A stretch of DNA of 64,000 bases from assembly GCA_022701365.1 (NCBI GenBank), contig JAKUHH010000094.1:125043-189042 (forward strand), read 5' to 3'. This document shows, one piece after another, positions 12,000 through 23,089 of this stretch. The notes under the pieces are model-generated. The model worked only from the letters and a program-made list of their open reading frames with translations. It was not told where the DNA came from and searched no databases. The translations under genes were made by a program, and so were the position numbers. The stretch is from Mycocentrospora acerina (taxonomy: Eukaryota; Ascomycota; Dothideomycetes; Pleosporales). Every line of letters begins with the position of its first letter. Position 1 is the first letter of the stretch.

Positions 12000-12419
12000 T
12001 GCTGCTACGAGAGGCGATGGGAGGCGCAAATTGACGTTGAGCTCCTACCGAGATGACATGTGAAGGCGGATCGCGGGCCAGTGGGCGGCTCGGCGGGTGA
12101 CGACGATGTGACTGATGCGCCGTCGGGGGTTTCGGTGATGGAGGCGGGACGGGCGGTGAGGCCAGGCGAGTGCTGGCTCGAGGCTCGCGTAGGTAAAGCG
12201 GAGATGGCAGGCCTCTGGCGCCATGCTAGCCACACGCCAGTTTCAACGACCAGCTTTTGTTGTGCACGCGAGGAAACAGAGCGAGGAATGCCTTGTCTAT
12301 TTTGGAGCGAGGGAGGGAAGAAAGGGAGGGGGGAGGTGGGGAATGATGCAGGCGCTCCATGCTGGACGCAAGGCGGATTGAACAGGTCTAGGGTAGCGCG
12401 TACCTGCGTGTGTAGCAGA

Positions 12420-12640
12420 CTGGCATACATGCAGAGAGGCAGGCAGACAAGCATGTATGCAGAGAGGTAAACAAGCATGCATGCAGAGAGGTAGACAAGC
12501 ATACAGGTATACAGGCAAAGAGGCAGTCAAGCATGCATACATACAGTCAAGCCTACGGGCAGACGAGCAGACTAGCATGCAGGCACACACTTGGATATAC
12601 TTGGATATACTTGGACACACTTGGACACATGGGGTGGGCT
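12420..12640. repeat. Minisatellite based on CATGCATGCAGAGAGGYAGACAAG, then TTGGATATACT units
   Basis: Imperfect tandem copies of a roughly 24-bp unit (CAGAGAGGTAGACAAGCATG) run from about 12425 to 12580. About four 10-11-bp copies of ACTTGGATAYAC/ACTTGGACACAC follow at 12589-12630. They are visible by eye and non-coding. Confidence 0.75.
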
Positions 12641-12742
12641 TGGCAGTTGTTGCCAGCAAGAGTGACGACTATAGTGATGACTAGAGTAATGACCAGAGTG
12701 ATGACTAGAGTAGGAGTGAGAGCAAGAGTGAGAGCAAGAGTG

Positions 12743-12802
<60 letters not shown>
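12743..12802. repeat. (AAC)n microsatellite, about 20 units
   Basis: A perfect ACA/AAC trinucleotide run of about 60 bp. It is preceded by imperfect GAGTGAGAGCAA units and followed by GAGCGAGGT units at about 12900-12950. Confidence 0.9.
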
Positions 12803-12803
<1 letters not shown>

Positions 12804-13539
12804 GAGTGAGAAGAGCAAGAGTGACGAGTAGTGCCAGGGTTGTTGCAGCGCGACCAGACTGGGCAAGTGCTCTGCGCTGCAGGTGGCAGCCGCGGTGAGG
12901 AGAGCGAGGTGAGCGAGGTGAGCGAGGGGAGTGAGAGGAGTGAGGTGAGGTTTCCTGGTCACGTCGCCCGCCCGTCTACCCATCTATCCTCGATGCATCC
13001 TCGTGCATCCTCGTGCTTCTTCCTGCATCTTCCGTGCATCATCCACTACCTACATAGTACCTGTCCATTCATACACCTGTTCATGTAAATGACCATGCAT
13101 GTCTTGAGAAGCGTTTATCCACACGTCTTCACACGTCTTCCTTGATACATGTGTTCATGGCCGGCGACATGTATCCTCGTCTGCTGGGCTGCAGGGCCGT
13201 TGCAGCGAGCCCAACCAGGCGTGGAATGGGCCGTCTCGGGGCGTTGGTCGTGGTGCATGCCCGTTCTGCACGTCGCACCAAGCTCGACCAGAAGCCTGGA
13301 AACGGGTCCTCGGTCTGAGTGGCCGTCGACGAATGTCGCCAGTCGGCCATGGGCGGGCAGGCGGCGCATCCGCCCAGCACAGCAACTGGCCTGCCACCCT
13401 CGCCGACGCGCCCTGGCACCACGCCCTGATTCGCCCGTCGCGCCGTCGACACATCGCCTTTTCCAGCCAGCCTGCGTGCTGCAGTCATGCTTTCCTTTTC
13501 CAGCCCCCCCCCCTTCTTCCCCACCGGCCAAGTGCACAC

Positions 13540-13665
13540 ACACCATGTCGTGTCGTGTCGTGTCGTGCCATGTCGTGTCGTCGCTTGCCGTGCATGCGAG
13601 CAGACAGCCAGCTTGCCAGCTTGCCAGCTTGCCAGACTGCCAGACTGCCAGACGGCCAGACGGGC
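13540..13665. repeat. TGTCG pentamer array and GCCAGCTT/GCCAGACT octamer array
   Basis: A GTCGTGTCGTGTCGTGTCG run at about 13546-13580 and 7-8 copies of an octamer (TTGCCAGC, then TGCCAGAC, then GGCCAGAC) at 13608-13665. A further ATATTCGAT run lies at 13767-13803. These are non-coding tandem arrays that generate spurious long ORFs. Confidence 0.75.
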
Positions 13666-14674
13666 GCGCTGGGCATGGCGCCCGTCCATGTCGCAACGCT
13701 ACCTCGTTCCGCCTGACCATGTCTGTCAACCGAGTTACGTGGTATCATGTGCTATAGTGCCCAATGTCCAATATCCAATATTCGATATTCGATATTCGAT
13801 ATTGCCCGCTGCCGGGCTACAGTGTGCAACCCCCCCGGCGCGCCTGCGCAACCAGAACAGGATGTTTTGTTTGTCTGCTGTATTCGGCGACGCCCCATGA
13901 AAACACCACAATCCCGTACCCAGTCAGACCACCGTCCAGGAGCTGCCGCTCGGTGTAATCAGCGCGCCGCAAGGGCAGAGCCAGCACTGCGACGAGGACC
14001 GAGTGGGTGCATGCCGCCGCCGCAACACATGCATTAGCAGCATTCCCCCCCCGGGAGCCTTCCAAGCCTTCTGAGCCTTCTGAGCATCTCAAAGGGCTCC
14101 TCCAGGCCAAGCCCGCTTCAGTGCATCCGCCTTCCAGCCCTCTTCTGTCCCTCCTTCTCATCCCATCCCGGTCGCCGCTCGCCTGTCCGCCCATTGTTTG
14201 CACGGCGGGCTTTTTTGCTCGGCGTACGGCTCATCATGTTTGGCGTCCTCGCCCTGATCTATTCCATACGCTGGATCCGCTCCCGGGGACGATTGGCATG
14301 AGGCTTGCCACTTGACCAGGGTCTGCGGGACACCCCCGTCTGCATCCTCCTTCGCTCCCGGGTGCCGTTGTTTTTGGCGTCTGAGCGTTCTCCACCCAAC
14401 GTCGACGTAACCGCAACTGAAGTGATTGCGCGACGATCCAGCTGTTGCGGATCCAGATTCGTACAGGGTAGCCTGTCTACAAGGGCACTGTACACTATAA
14501 ACCTCTCATGCCGCCACACCCCGTTTAGTGCCGTTTTCCTGACGTTCTGTCCGACATTGCACCACTTCCTGGCCCTCTCCAAATCGAACAGGAGGCTCCA
14601 GAAGTGAACACAAGTGGTGCTCCCAATGCGGCTTCGTGCATCGTGTCCTGGCCCGAACAGATAATAACACACGC

Positions 14675-16189
14675 ATGTCCCAACCACCACCTCCTCCTCC
14701 CCCTCCACTGTCGTCGCTCCCTTCACCAAATTCACCTCGCTTAGCACCAGCCATGACTGAAACCCAGAAGCTCCCCGTCTTTTCGCCCCTCGGATTCTCA
14801 GACTATCCTCACCGCCGGCTGCCCCCACCTGTTCTACTCAAGCCTTTGGAAATCCTGCCCGACGCTGCATCACCCCAGACAGAATACCACTTTCGATCAC
14901 CCGTCACTCACCTTCCTTCCATCTACCCAGGGCCACCTCCACGGCACGATTACCATCAGCCCCCACCACCTCCACCACGGCATCGATTATCAGCGCCGCT
15001 CGACAAGCTTCTCAATGCGTATACTCCACCTCGATCCGAGCCGCCATACTCTCCTCAACAGTATGGACCTTCAACGTCGCCTCGTGCAGAGTTTGATAAC
15101 AGAGGACCAAGAAGACCATCAGAGCACTGCTGTGCTTATGAAGAACCTCGTCCAGCACACCAACACCATCACCACCACCATCATCAACATCAACATCAAC
15201 ATCAAACCCCCCACCACGAGCAGCCATACCCACCACATGCGTCTCCAGCAGAATATTCGCAGCCAAGAACATACAGCGCATTACCATCGCCAGGCTATCC
15301 ACCAAGTTACAGATCAAGTGGTGTTCTTTACAGAGGGTCTGTGAGCTCGCATTCGCATCCACAAACACAACAAGGCGCACCGCCTCCAGGATCAATGGGT
15401 TATGCCGAGCCTACCCCTGCTGCACCTCCGCCTCGAGACGAACCCCGCGTAGCACGGTTACCTGGGTCTATACCACAGCCCGTCTACAATGAACAACTGT
15501 AAGCATGTTCCGTGGCAAGCGAGGAACCGCCACTGACAGGGTGCAGAAATCTCAACTACGAGCTCCGTGTGCGACAACAACCCATCGCAGCAAGAGCATG
15601 CGGATTTGGGGAACGTGATCGACGAGTCATTGACCCTCCACCAATCATCCAACTCTTGGTCACAGATCCAAAGACCGGTGCTCCTGAACAAGAGGAGCTG
15701 CGCTACTCGCTTAATGTCGTGCACTGCACGCTGTGGAATGCAGACGGAACCAACGAAGAAACGGCACTAATCCAACCTGATCGACGAACTACCCGGAGAT
15801 TAATGGGACAGCTAGTGGCCTCACCATCGGTTGCAAAGGATGAGCATGACAACGAGGGTTGCTTTTTTTGCTTCCCAGATCTGTCCTGTCGCACGCACGG
15901 CAGGTATCGCCTGCGATTTGTGCTGATGCGTATCGACCCTGTAAACCTGCACGTTGGAGGGTTCTCGCCCATCCTCACGGAAGTGATGAGTGATGTGTTT
16001 ACCGTCTATACGGCTAAAGACTTTCCGGGCATGCGACCAAGCAGTGCCCTCACTCGGGCGTTGAAGCTGCAGGGCTGCAACATTCAGGTGAAGAAGGGCA
16101 ACGAAAAGGCGCTGCAACGCAAACGACTTACCACCAGTCAAGAGCACGACACACACGAGGAAGAGATGAAGCGACAACGCAGGTTATAA
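14675..16189 (+). CDS. velC: Velvet-family regulator, VelC type
   Basis: Two exons (14675-15498, 15547-16189) give 488 aa; the 48-bp intron has donor GTAAGC and acceptor GTGCAG. The N-terminal 275 residues are disordered: a proline run near residue 4, PPPPPPR near 100, and a His/Gln tract (about 167-185). The velvet domain starts at NYELRVRQQPIAARACGFGERDRRVIDPPPIIQL and has SLNVVHCTLWNADGT. RRLMGQLVASPSVAKDEHDNEGCFFCFPDLSCRTHGRYRLRF follows, and SDVFTVYTAKDFPGM closes it. The HCTLW/LVASP/CFFCFPDLSCR blocks are those of VelC rather than VosA (GTLVSSLH) or VelB (CGFGDKDRRPITPPP). Velvet proteins are nuclear DNA-binding factors with an NF-kappaB-like fold that couple development and secondary metabolism. 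VelC promotes sexual development in Aspergillus. The subfamily call is from remembered motifs. Confidence 0.85.
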
Positions 16190-16750
16190 CTTTTGTTTTT
16201 TTCTCTTCTTACATTGAGCCTAGGCTGGCTGAGCATTTATTTCATGTTGATTCGACGATTGTACAAGCGATATCAGTCTTAGCGTGGTGGGTGGCACATT
16301 GGCATTTGGAGCACTTGAGTCATCTTCCACCAACATGTTTCGCGTTCTTATGATATGACGAACTATTAACCTTCATCTTCTTACAGCTGGATGTTATACT
16401 TGTTTTTTTTTTCCATCTATAAAGCGCGCGGGCACGAATTGTGGGCCTTGGAAGAGGAGCCGGCAGCCACGGTGCAAGTCATGCGAGGCAGAGCTGCCGA
16501 GAAAGGCAGGAGCAATATCAATTGATAATATGTGTGTTCGTTGCACATGTAACAAACTAGATTTCGCACACGTGAAGGCGCGCGAGGTCGAGGGAAAGCA
16601 TTTCGGCGGGCTTGGCTGACGCTAATGAGGTGAAGCTCGACTGCCCCACTAGTGCGCGTGGGCGGTGGACAATTTTCTTTGAAGCCGAATCTGACCTTCT
16701 CTCTCTCCCTCCCTCCTCCCCAAACCGCACTTTGGACACTCAAAGCAAAT
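16190..16750. promoter_or_regulatory. Intergenic region between velC 3' end and CTP synthase promoter
   Basis: 560 bp. The right third (about 16690-16750) is pyrimidine-rich (CTTCTCTCTCTCCC...), typical of strong fungal promoters just upstream of the start. No gene seen. Confidence 0.4.
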
Positions 16751-18867
16751 ATGAAATACGTGCTTGTGTCTGGAGGTGTGATTAGCGGCGTGGGGAAGGT
16801 GAGATTGCCGCGTGCTGCTGCGCTTTGATTGATTGTAGGACTAATTTTTCGCAATGTAGGGCATCATAGGTAAGACTCGAGGTCGTGTGAGGACGCACCC
16901 CGTCGGCAGGGACTCGTTTGCTGGTCGAGTATGATGTGTAGGGCTGCACAATGGGTCCTTGCCAAAAGACCAGCAACATTCTGTACATGTCGAGCGTGTC
17001 CATGGCTAATCCCACGCGCCACAGCCTCCTCGACCGGCCTGCTGCTCAAGACGATTGGCCTCAAGATAAGTGCAGCAGCATGACGTGCGCAGGCCACGCA
17101 TACTGACCGTTCAGCACGTCTCCTCGATCAAGGTCGACCCGTACCTCAATGTCGACGCCGGGACCATGAACCCCAAGGAGTACGCCCGCCCCCTCTCTGC
17201 CTCGTCCCGCACAGAACAAGCCACTAAGCAGCCCCCACAGGCACGGCGAAGTCTTCGTCCTCTCCGACGGCGGCGAAGTCGATCTCGATCTCGGCAACTA
17301 CGAGCGCTACCTCAACATCACCCTGACACGCGATAACAACATCACGACGGGCAAGATCTACCAGCACGTCATTGAGCGCGAGCGCAAAGGCGACTACCTG
17401 GGCAAGACGGTGCAAGTCGTCCCCCACATCACTGACGCCATCCAGTCGTGGATCGAGCGTGTTGCGCGCGTGCCCGTCGACGACACAAACGAGGAGCCCG
17501 ATGTGTGCATCATTGAGTTGGGTGGAACTGTGGGAGACATGGAGAGCGCGCCGTTCATCGAGGCTATGAGCCAGCTGAGACGCCGCGCAGGCAAGGACAA
17601 CTTTATGCAAATCCACGTCTCGTATGTGCCCGTCATCCACGGCGAGCAGAAGACGAAGCCCACACAGCGCGCCATCAAGGATGTGCGCATGGCGGGTATG
17701 ATCCCAGACCTGGTGCGTATCATATATTCCACTCTGAAGGGAAGCTGTAGCTGACTTGTCCAGATTGCTTGCCGTTGTGAGCGCGAGCTGGAGCCCTCAG
17801 CCATTGAGAAGATTGCCCACTTCTGCCAAGTCGAGACGGAGCAGGTCGTCGTCGTAAAAGACATGCCCTCCATCTACCAAGTTCCCATGCTCCTCGAGCA
17901 GCAAAAGCTCATCCCCATGGTCCGTCAGTTCCTTGCCCTGGACGCCGTCACCATTTCTCCTGCCATGACAGAAAAGGGCCGCCACACCTGGTCGCAATGG
18001 CAGTCTCTCACCGGCCACGACACGCGCTTCCACGACTCCGTCACCATTGCACTGGTTGGCAAATATGTCGAACTGCAAGACTCGTACCTCTCCGTCATCA
18101 AATCCCTCGAACACGCCACCATGCGCTGTCGCCGCAAACTCGACATTCGCTGGGTCGACTCAGACCACCTCGAACCCAAATGCCAAACTACCGATCCCGC
18201 AAAATACCACGACGCATGGCACAAGGTCGTGCAAGCTTCTGGCATCCTCGTCCCTGGCGGCTTCGGCCAGCGCGCCACTGAAGGCATGATCTCGGCCGCC
18301 AAATGGGCGCGCGAAAACAAGAAGCCTTACCTGGGCATTTGTCTAGGTATGCAGATTGCCGTCATTGAATACGCCCGCAACGTCTGCGGCATCACTGATG
18401 CGACATCTGAGGAATTTGACGCCCACGCCTCCAACAAACTCATCATGTTCATGCCTGAAGTTGACAAGACGACCATGGGCGCAAGCATGCGTCTTGGCCT
18501 GCGTCCTACGCTCTTCCAGGAGGGCAGCGAGTGGTCGCGTCTACGCGCGCTATATGCGGGTAAAAACGAGATCTTGGAGCGTCATCGCCACCGCTACGAA
18601 GTCAACCCAGAGTACATTTCCACCCTTGAGAAGGGCGGACTGAGCTTTGTGGGCAAAGACGACGCCGGCGAGCGCATGGAGATTGTAGAGATTAAAGACC
18701 ATCCGTGGTTTGTTGCCGTGCAGTTTCACCCCGAGTATCTGTCTAGAGTGCTTGACCCGAGTCGCCCCTACTTGGGCTTCGTGGCCGCAAGTGCCGGCAT
18801 GTTGGACGAGATTACAAAAGAGTATGCACAGGGGGGTAAGGGAGGCGAGATTGCGAGTGCGTTTTAG
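16751..18867 (+). CDS. URA7: CTP synthase
   Basis: Six exons (16751-16798, 16860-16869, 17025-17065, 17118-17179, 17241-17712, 17764-18867) give 578 aa, matching yeast Ura7 (579). The enzyme makes CTP from UTP, ATP and glutamine in the cytosol. The synthase domain begins [22 protein letters not shown]. It includes [24 protein letters not shown] and DLGNYERYL, then the GGTVGDMES motif. The glutamine amidotransferase domain has the nucleophile GICLGMQ (Cys about 404) and the FHPEYLSR His/Glu dyad. Exon 2 is only 10 nt (GGC ATC ATA G). Intron 3 (17066-17117) starts ATAAGT and ends CAC. Joining at AT...AC gives [14 protein letters not shown], exactly the conserved sequence, and no GT-AG pair in that stretch keeps the frame. 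Introns 1, 2, 4 and 5 are ordinary GT-AG. Confidence 0.96.
17066..17117 (+). other. AT-AC intron (U2-like) in CTP synthase
   Basis: 52 bp from ATAAGT to CAGCAC, with ATACTGACC as branch site. The donor resembles the U2 consensus GTAAGT with +1 G replaced by A, and the branch is the ordinary fungal CTGAC. It therefore looks like a U2-type AT-AC intron, not the U12 type (ATATCC). Reading through would meet TGA at 17081. An AT-AG alternative ending at 17114 would insert one His. Confidence 0.75.
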
Positions 18868-19167
18868 ATTTGGCTTTGGTGGGGGGTTGGATGGGCGGGA
18901 AGGGAAGATGCTTTGGAATCAGTTGCTTGGATTTAGACATTGGAGTTGGCGTGGGGGCATTGGGATGGAGGGACAAAAAGGGCGACACGTGTGAATGATA
19001 CCTAACAAGAAAACCCCAAACATTGTTTTTTCGGTTTGATTTAGATAAATGTAGATGCGGCTGATCATGATGACAACGATTTTTTTTGTGAATACGAGAG
19101 CATGCCGCCAACTATGCATCGACAACAACCACCTCTGCCAGCATTATCCCTTGCTCATTGCATTAAT
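18868..19167. other. Convergent 3' intergenic spacer
   Basis: 300 bp between the convergent CTP synthase and acyltransferase genes. It is G-rich then AT-rich and presumably carries both 3' UTRs. Nothing else was seen. Confidence 0.5.
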
Positions 19168-20397
19168 CTATCGCCTTCTCTTCAACCAAACTTTTAGAAA
19201 CTCAATCTTATCTTCTACTCCCAACCCCACTCTCTTCACTCTTCCCAGCCTCGCCAGATCTTCGCCAATCCGATCCAACACTTTTTGCTCTTCAATGCTC
19301 ACATGCCCGTCCCTATCGCTGACCTTGCCCCCGTCGCCCTCGAAACCATCACCAGTCTGCACCTTCATCCCCGCATCATCGTCCCAATGCTTTCCGTTGA
19401 CTCCATTGCGAAAATCCGGCTGGTCAAAGATATTCGTATCATATCCCGTGCCCGTTGCTTTCGCGACAGCTTTTCTCGGCGAGTCCAGCGAGGGGGAGTT
19501 GTAGATGCCGGATGCGACGCGCACGCGCATCTGATGCGTGGGTAGGGAGAGCAAGTGGTAGAACCAGCTTAGGTAGTTGCCGGGAACGGGAGTGGTGACG
19601 TCCTGGGGGGTGTAGCGCAGGTTGACGGGGTATATCTTTGTGTCACCGCGTGCGCTGAGGAGGCACGGAGAGAGAGGTAGGATGCCACGGCCGTTTGTAG
19701 TTGTGCATTCGGCGAAGACGCAGATTATGCTGTTGGGATTTGCGGCTGTGAGTTCGGCCAGGGTGACGAGATTGCGCGTGTCGGGCGGCGAGACAGTAGG
19801 GTGTGAGAAGGCAAGGAAGATGGCGCGTAGGAGGGAAATGCGTTCGACTTTGCGAGTGTGGGAGTAGGAGCGGGTGAAGATTGGCTGAAAGATGCCCGCG
19901 AGGTAGAGGGGGTCGAGGGGCGAGGTAAAGGAGGAGGCGATTATAGTGCCCGCTTTGGGGAGCTGCTCCTTTGCAGAGGAGAGTTGGCTGGCAAAAGCCT
20001 GTCAGCGCATCTTCTTCCGTGTGCGGTGCGATACACCTAGCACACTGGGCAAATGGACATACGCACCCTCGCTTTACGCCATCAACCTGAAAGTCGACCC
20101 ACCACACCCCCGGGGCGATGAGCATCATCCACAACACCCCGTACTTGATTGCATGGCCCACGGGCAGCCATTCCAGTATACCGAAATAAATGACCGAAAA
20201 GGCTATGACGAACGGCAAGCGTGCGAAGAAGATGCACACGTGTATTGGTGTCCAGAGAAAGCTCGACGGCGGGGAGGGGACGGGCAGGAAAGGCGCAATC
20301 GCAGTGCCTGGACGTCTGTCAACTCTCAAAGCTCCAGCCTTCGTCCCCCGAATGCGGCACGAGTACCTTTATCGCGGAATTGGCTGTACTTCTCCAT
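19168..20397 (-). CDS. PlsC-like lysophospholipid acyltransferase, Loa1/Vps66 type
   Basis: Three exons (20367-20397, 20067-20307, 19168-19987) give 363 aa. Donors are GTACTC and GTGCGT; acceptors are GTCCAG and TTGCCAG. The N-terminus MEKYSQFRDKGTAIAPFLPVP and a membrane stretch (about residues 28-77, FFARLPFVIAFSVIYFGILEWLP ... GVLWMMLIAPGVWW) match yeast Loa1/Vps66. VDFQVDGVKRG and a motif-III-like FAECTTTNGRGILPLSP also match. That protein is an oleoyl-CoA:lysophosphatidate acyltransferase of ER and lipid droplets. The catalytic HX4D box appears as SFTSPLD at 110-116, with the His replaced by Phe, so activity is uncertain. The C-terminal 100 residues are acidic and end in a basic KVWLKRRR. 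It is convergent with CTP synthase. Confidence 0.82.
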
Positions 20398-21377
20398 GAT
20401 GGCTGAGTGATGTGTATGGGCAATGTGCTACCGTGCCATGAAGAATCCTAATCGAGGCAGTGCAAAGCGGAACAAGGCACACGGCGAGATGACGGCTCTG
20501 GCGTGTCGTCAGATGCCCCAAAGTTGACAGTTGCAGGCGTCTTGTGTTCACTTTTGGCGGGACGAAAGGCGAGTGGTTGCGCGAGTCACGCCGAATTTGT
20601 GCTTGTGCATGTGCTCACATGTGAATGCCAAGACTTTGGTTCAGAACGTCAGTACGAATGGAGGAGTCGAGTTAGCAGCATGGGACGGCAACTTTTGGTC
20701 GAGGTCTTGTATTCACTACGTGCGTGCACTGTTCCTCTTTTTCTCCTTTCCACAAGCCCTTGGATGCCACACACAATCCATCCCGCCCATGACAATACCC
20801 AGACTACACAAACAACAGCTGGAAACAAACGTAAAAGAAACAAGATGTCAATCAATACACGCTCCAGTCGTGGAGTTTGAACCAAAAACCATGCATGATG
20901 GCAACTATGAGCCATGGTAGGAAAAGGGGTTGATGATGTACAAAGGAAATACTATTAGTCGACAGACAAAATGTCAAACTATGGGAAAAACAAAGGGGGG
21001 TATGTGGGTATGTAGTGTGACAGTATTAATGTTCTTTTCCATCTTTTTCCAGCAGCAACCTTTCCACGTCCGTTTCGAACGCCTCTTGCAATACCGGGCC
21101 TGAGCGATTTTGTGTGCGCACAAGGGAGTCGAGGGGCGTGTTGACAAGAAAACAACAACAATCAGAAGCTCAGATGGAAGACGTGTTGATTCTTCCAACT
21201 GAGTCCTGATGTGCACCCAACGAACCTGCCTCGTGCAGCAGATTACAAGACTGATTACAAACTTACGGTCTAAATCTCCCTTCGAAAAGAAAAGGATGAC
21301 CAAAGGAAAGGAAATGTCAGGACTGTAAGAAAAGGGTATGCGCAAAGAGTATTCTTCATCTTCGTCCTCAACAGTTT
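20398..21377. other. Intergenic, no gene recognised
   Basis: Almost 1 kb between two minus-strand genes: promoter of the acyltransferase gene on the left, 3' UTR of the phosphatase gene on the right. Open stretches here have no domain or plausible structure. Confidence 0.4.
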
Positions 21378-23089
21378 TCACAAGGCCACATCAAGCACCA
21401 AACTAACATCGCTGACCTGTTCGCCAGCAAGATCCTCAAGAACGGGTATCAAGTCGAGAAGTTCGTTGTCGTGAGCATCAGAGAACCAGCTGCTGATCGG
21501 AACGGCGTGTTGCGGGTGGAAAATATACGAGGTTGGTGAGTTGTCAATGATGATGGTATCCTTGAGGTCGCGACCAATTTGGGAGAGATCCTGTGCTATC
21601 GTTAACAAGAATTCAAGTATTCTTTGACATGCCGAAAAATATACCTTTACGTAATTGCCCTGGTGGTTGTAGCAGCTTTCTCGGAACAGCCTGTGGTGTA
21701 CAACGCCGTGAATGTCAAGTTGGTCGAGGAGCGGATCGCCATACTGTTTCTGTTAGTATTCATTGCCAACAGACCGTAGAAGACATTTCATACCTTGGAA
21801 ACAGACGCCGTGAAAACGACGACTTCGTACAACTCGCCAACCCTCTTCATGAATTGGTCGACGCCTGGTCGTTTAATCACGTACACGTTATGGTATTGTC
21901 CCTCAATTTCGACCGGGATGGTGAAGTCCGCCTGATGCAAGATCTATCAAATAGTTAGCTTGGGAGAGAAGATCAACGACTCATTGTCGTGACATACCTT
22001 GAAGCTACTGTGAACTAAAGTCTCATCGAGGTCAAGGACTAGACATTTCTTTCCCTTGAATCGGGGCGCGATTGGACCAAGCAAGTACTTTTGAGACTCT
22101 GAGCCTTCTGACATTTCTGAAATCTGCTTGTGCACGGCATCCTGTCTTTCCTCAACCGGGGGCGGGGGAGGGAGATCAATCTTTGGGTGGTCAGATTGCG
22201 CGACAGTGGTCTCATCCTCTCCCTCCTGATATACGTCATTGGTCGACAGCGGCACATCCTTCATCTCAATGTCAGCGTCGATCTGCTTTTGCTCTTCGGT
22301 TTGATCCTCGATGATCCTCTGCTGTTCAACAGAGGGCCTTGGAAGTACTGGAGTGGTTCCAGGTGTAGGAGTGGTAACGTTGATTTGTGGGTGGTCTGTT
22401 TGCAGGTAACCCGGCTGGCCAGGGAGAACTGGGAATTCAGACTGTGCTTGTAGCTTCTTAGACGCGCTTCTGGTGACAATTTGGGGCGGGCCGTCATGTG
22501 ATGCGCGCTCGGCCGTGCCATCGCTGTGGTTGGGCTTCTCGCTGACGCTGGAGCCAAATGTCTCAGTACCTGCCTTTTCGTCTATGGGATCTTTAGAATC
22601 CGCAGTAATCGAGTCGGCAATGTTTGGCTCCTGCTTCTTTATAGGCGTCGATTGCGATGTGCGTCCAGCCTGCACATTCTCAGCACGCTTGACGTTTTCT
22701 AGGGGCGTGACATCTCCCATTTCCCGAGACTCCTTGGGCGCAAAGCAAGGCAGGCATGAGAGAAGACCACCGCCACCTCTCTTCTTGCTTCTCATCGAAC
22801 CCTCATGGTTTCCTGCAGTGGGCACTGGCGGGGGCTGTTCGACCTTCTCTGAGTTGGCAGCACGCTGTTGGAGGCGCTTGCTGCTGGTAGTGCTGCCCGC
22901 TCTTCGTCTGCCAATAAAACTGCGCTTAGAGTGCTTGGAGCCTCGCCCAATGCTTTCAGAGTCTGCTGCAGTTGCTCCACTCAATGCAGTCCTGGAGGAA
23001 GTCTGCCCTTCGTTTGGCGGCGCACCAACAGCTAGCAGTGGCTGCGTATTGTTCTCGCCGCTGCTGCCAGCGACTGGAGTTTTGTCCAT
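21378..23089 (-). CDS. Psr1-type NIF/FCP1-family phosphatase
   Basis: Four exons from ATG 23089 (21998-23089, 21794-21943, 21645-21743, 21378-21590) give 517 aa. The N-terminal 330 residues are low-complexity and charged, with a cysteine pair ([10 protein letters not shown]). The C-terminal HAD-type domain begins [19 protein letters not shown] (DXDXT, nucleophile Asp about 353). It continues [59 protein letters not shown] and [17 protein letters not shown]. Yeast Psr1/Psr2 are plasma-membrane phosphatases needed for the sodium-stress response. The 5' end is uncertain: the frame stays open upstream of 23089 (a NINPNLIALP-like stretch after an acceptor at about 23145), and a possible earlier exon ends near 23239 (RLSNDRPIVSVDSPAQPNG). 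A true start further upstream is therefore likely. Confidence 0.87.

Larger units (their letters stand above)
12000..14674. other. Minisatellite-rich intergenic region upstream of the velvet gene
   Basis: 2.7 kb between divergent genes. It holds at least six tandem-repeat blocks (listed separately where large). Many long GC-rich open frames occur on both strands, but they are compositional: they overlap in several frames and follow the repeats. No domain is recognised. The last 500 bp is probably promoter and 5' leader of the velvet gene. Confidence 0.5.

Noticed and set aside
12060..13760. Many long GC-rich ORFs on both strands
   Set aside because: They overlap each other in several frames and track the minisatellites, the signature of low-complexity DNA and not of genes.
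17066..17114. AT-AG reading of the CTP synthase intron
   Set aside because: It keeps frame but inserts a His into the strictly conserved GLKVxSIK. The AT-AC reading fits the family exactly.
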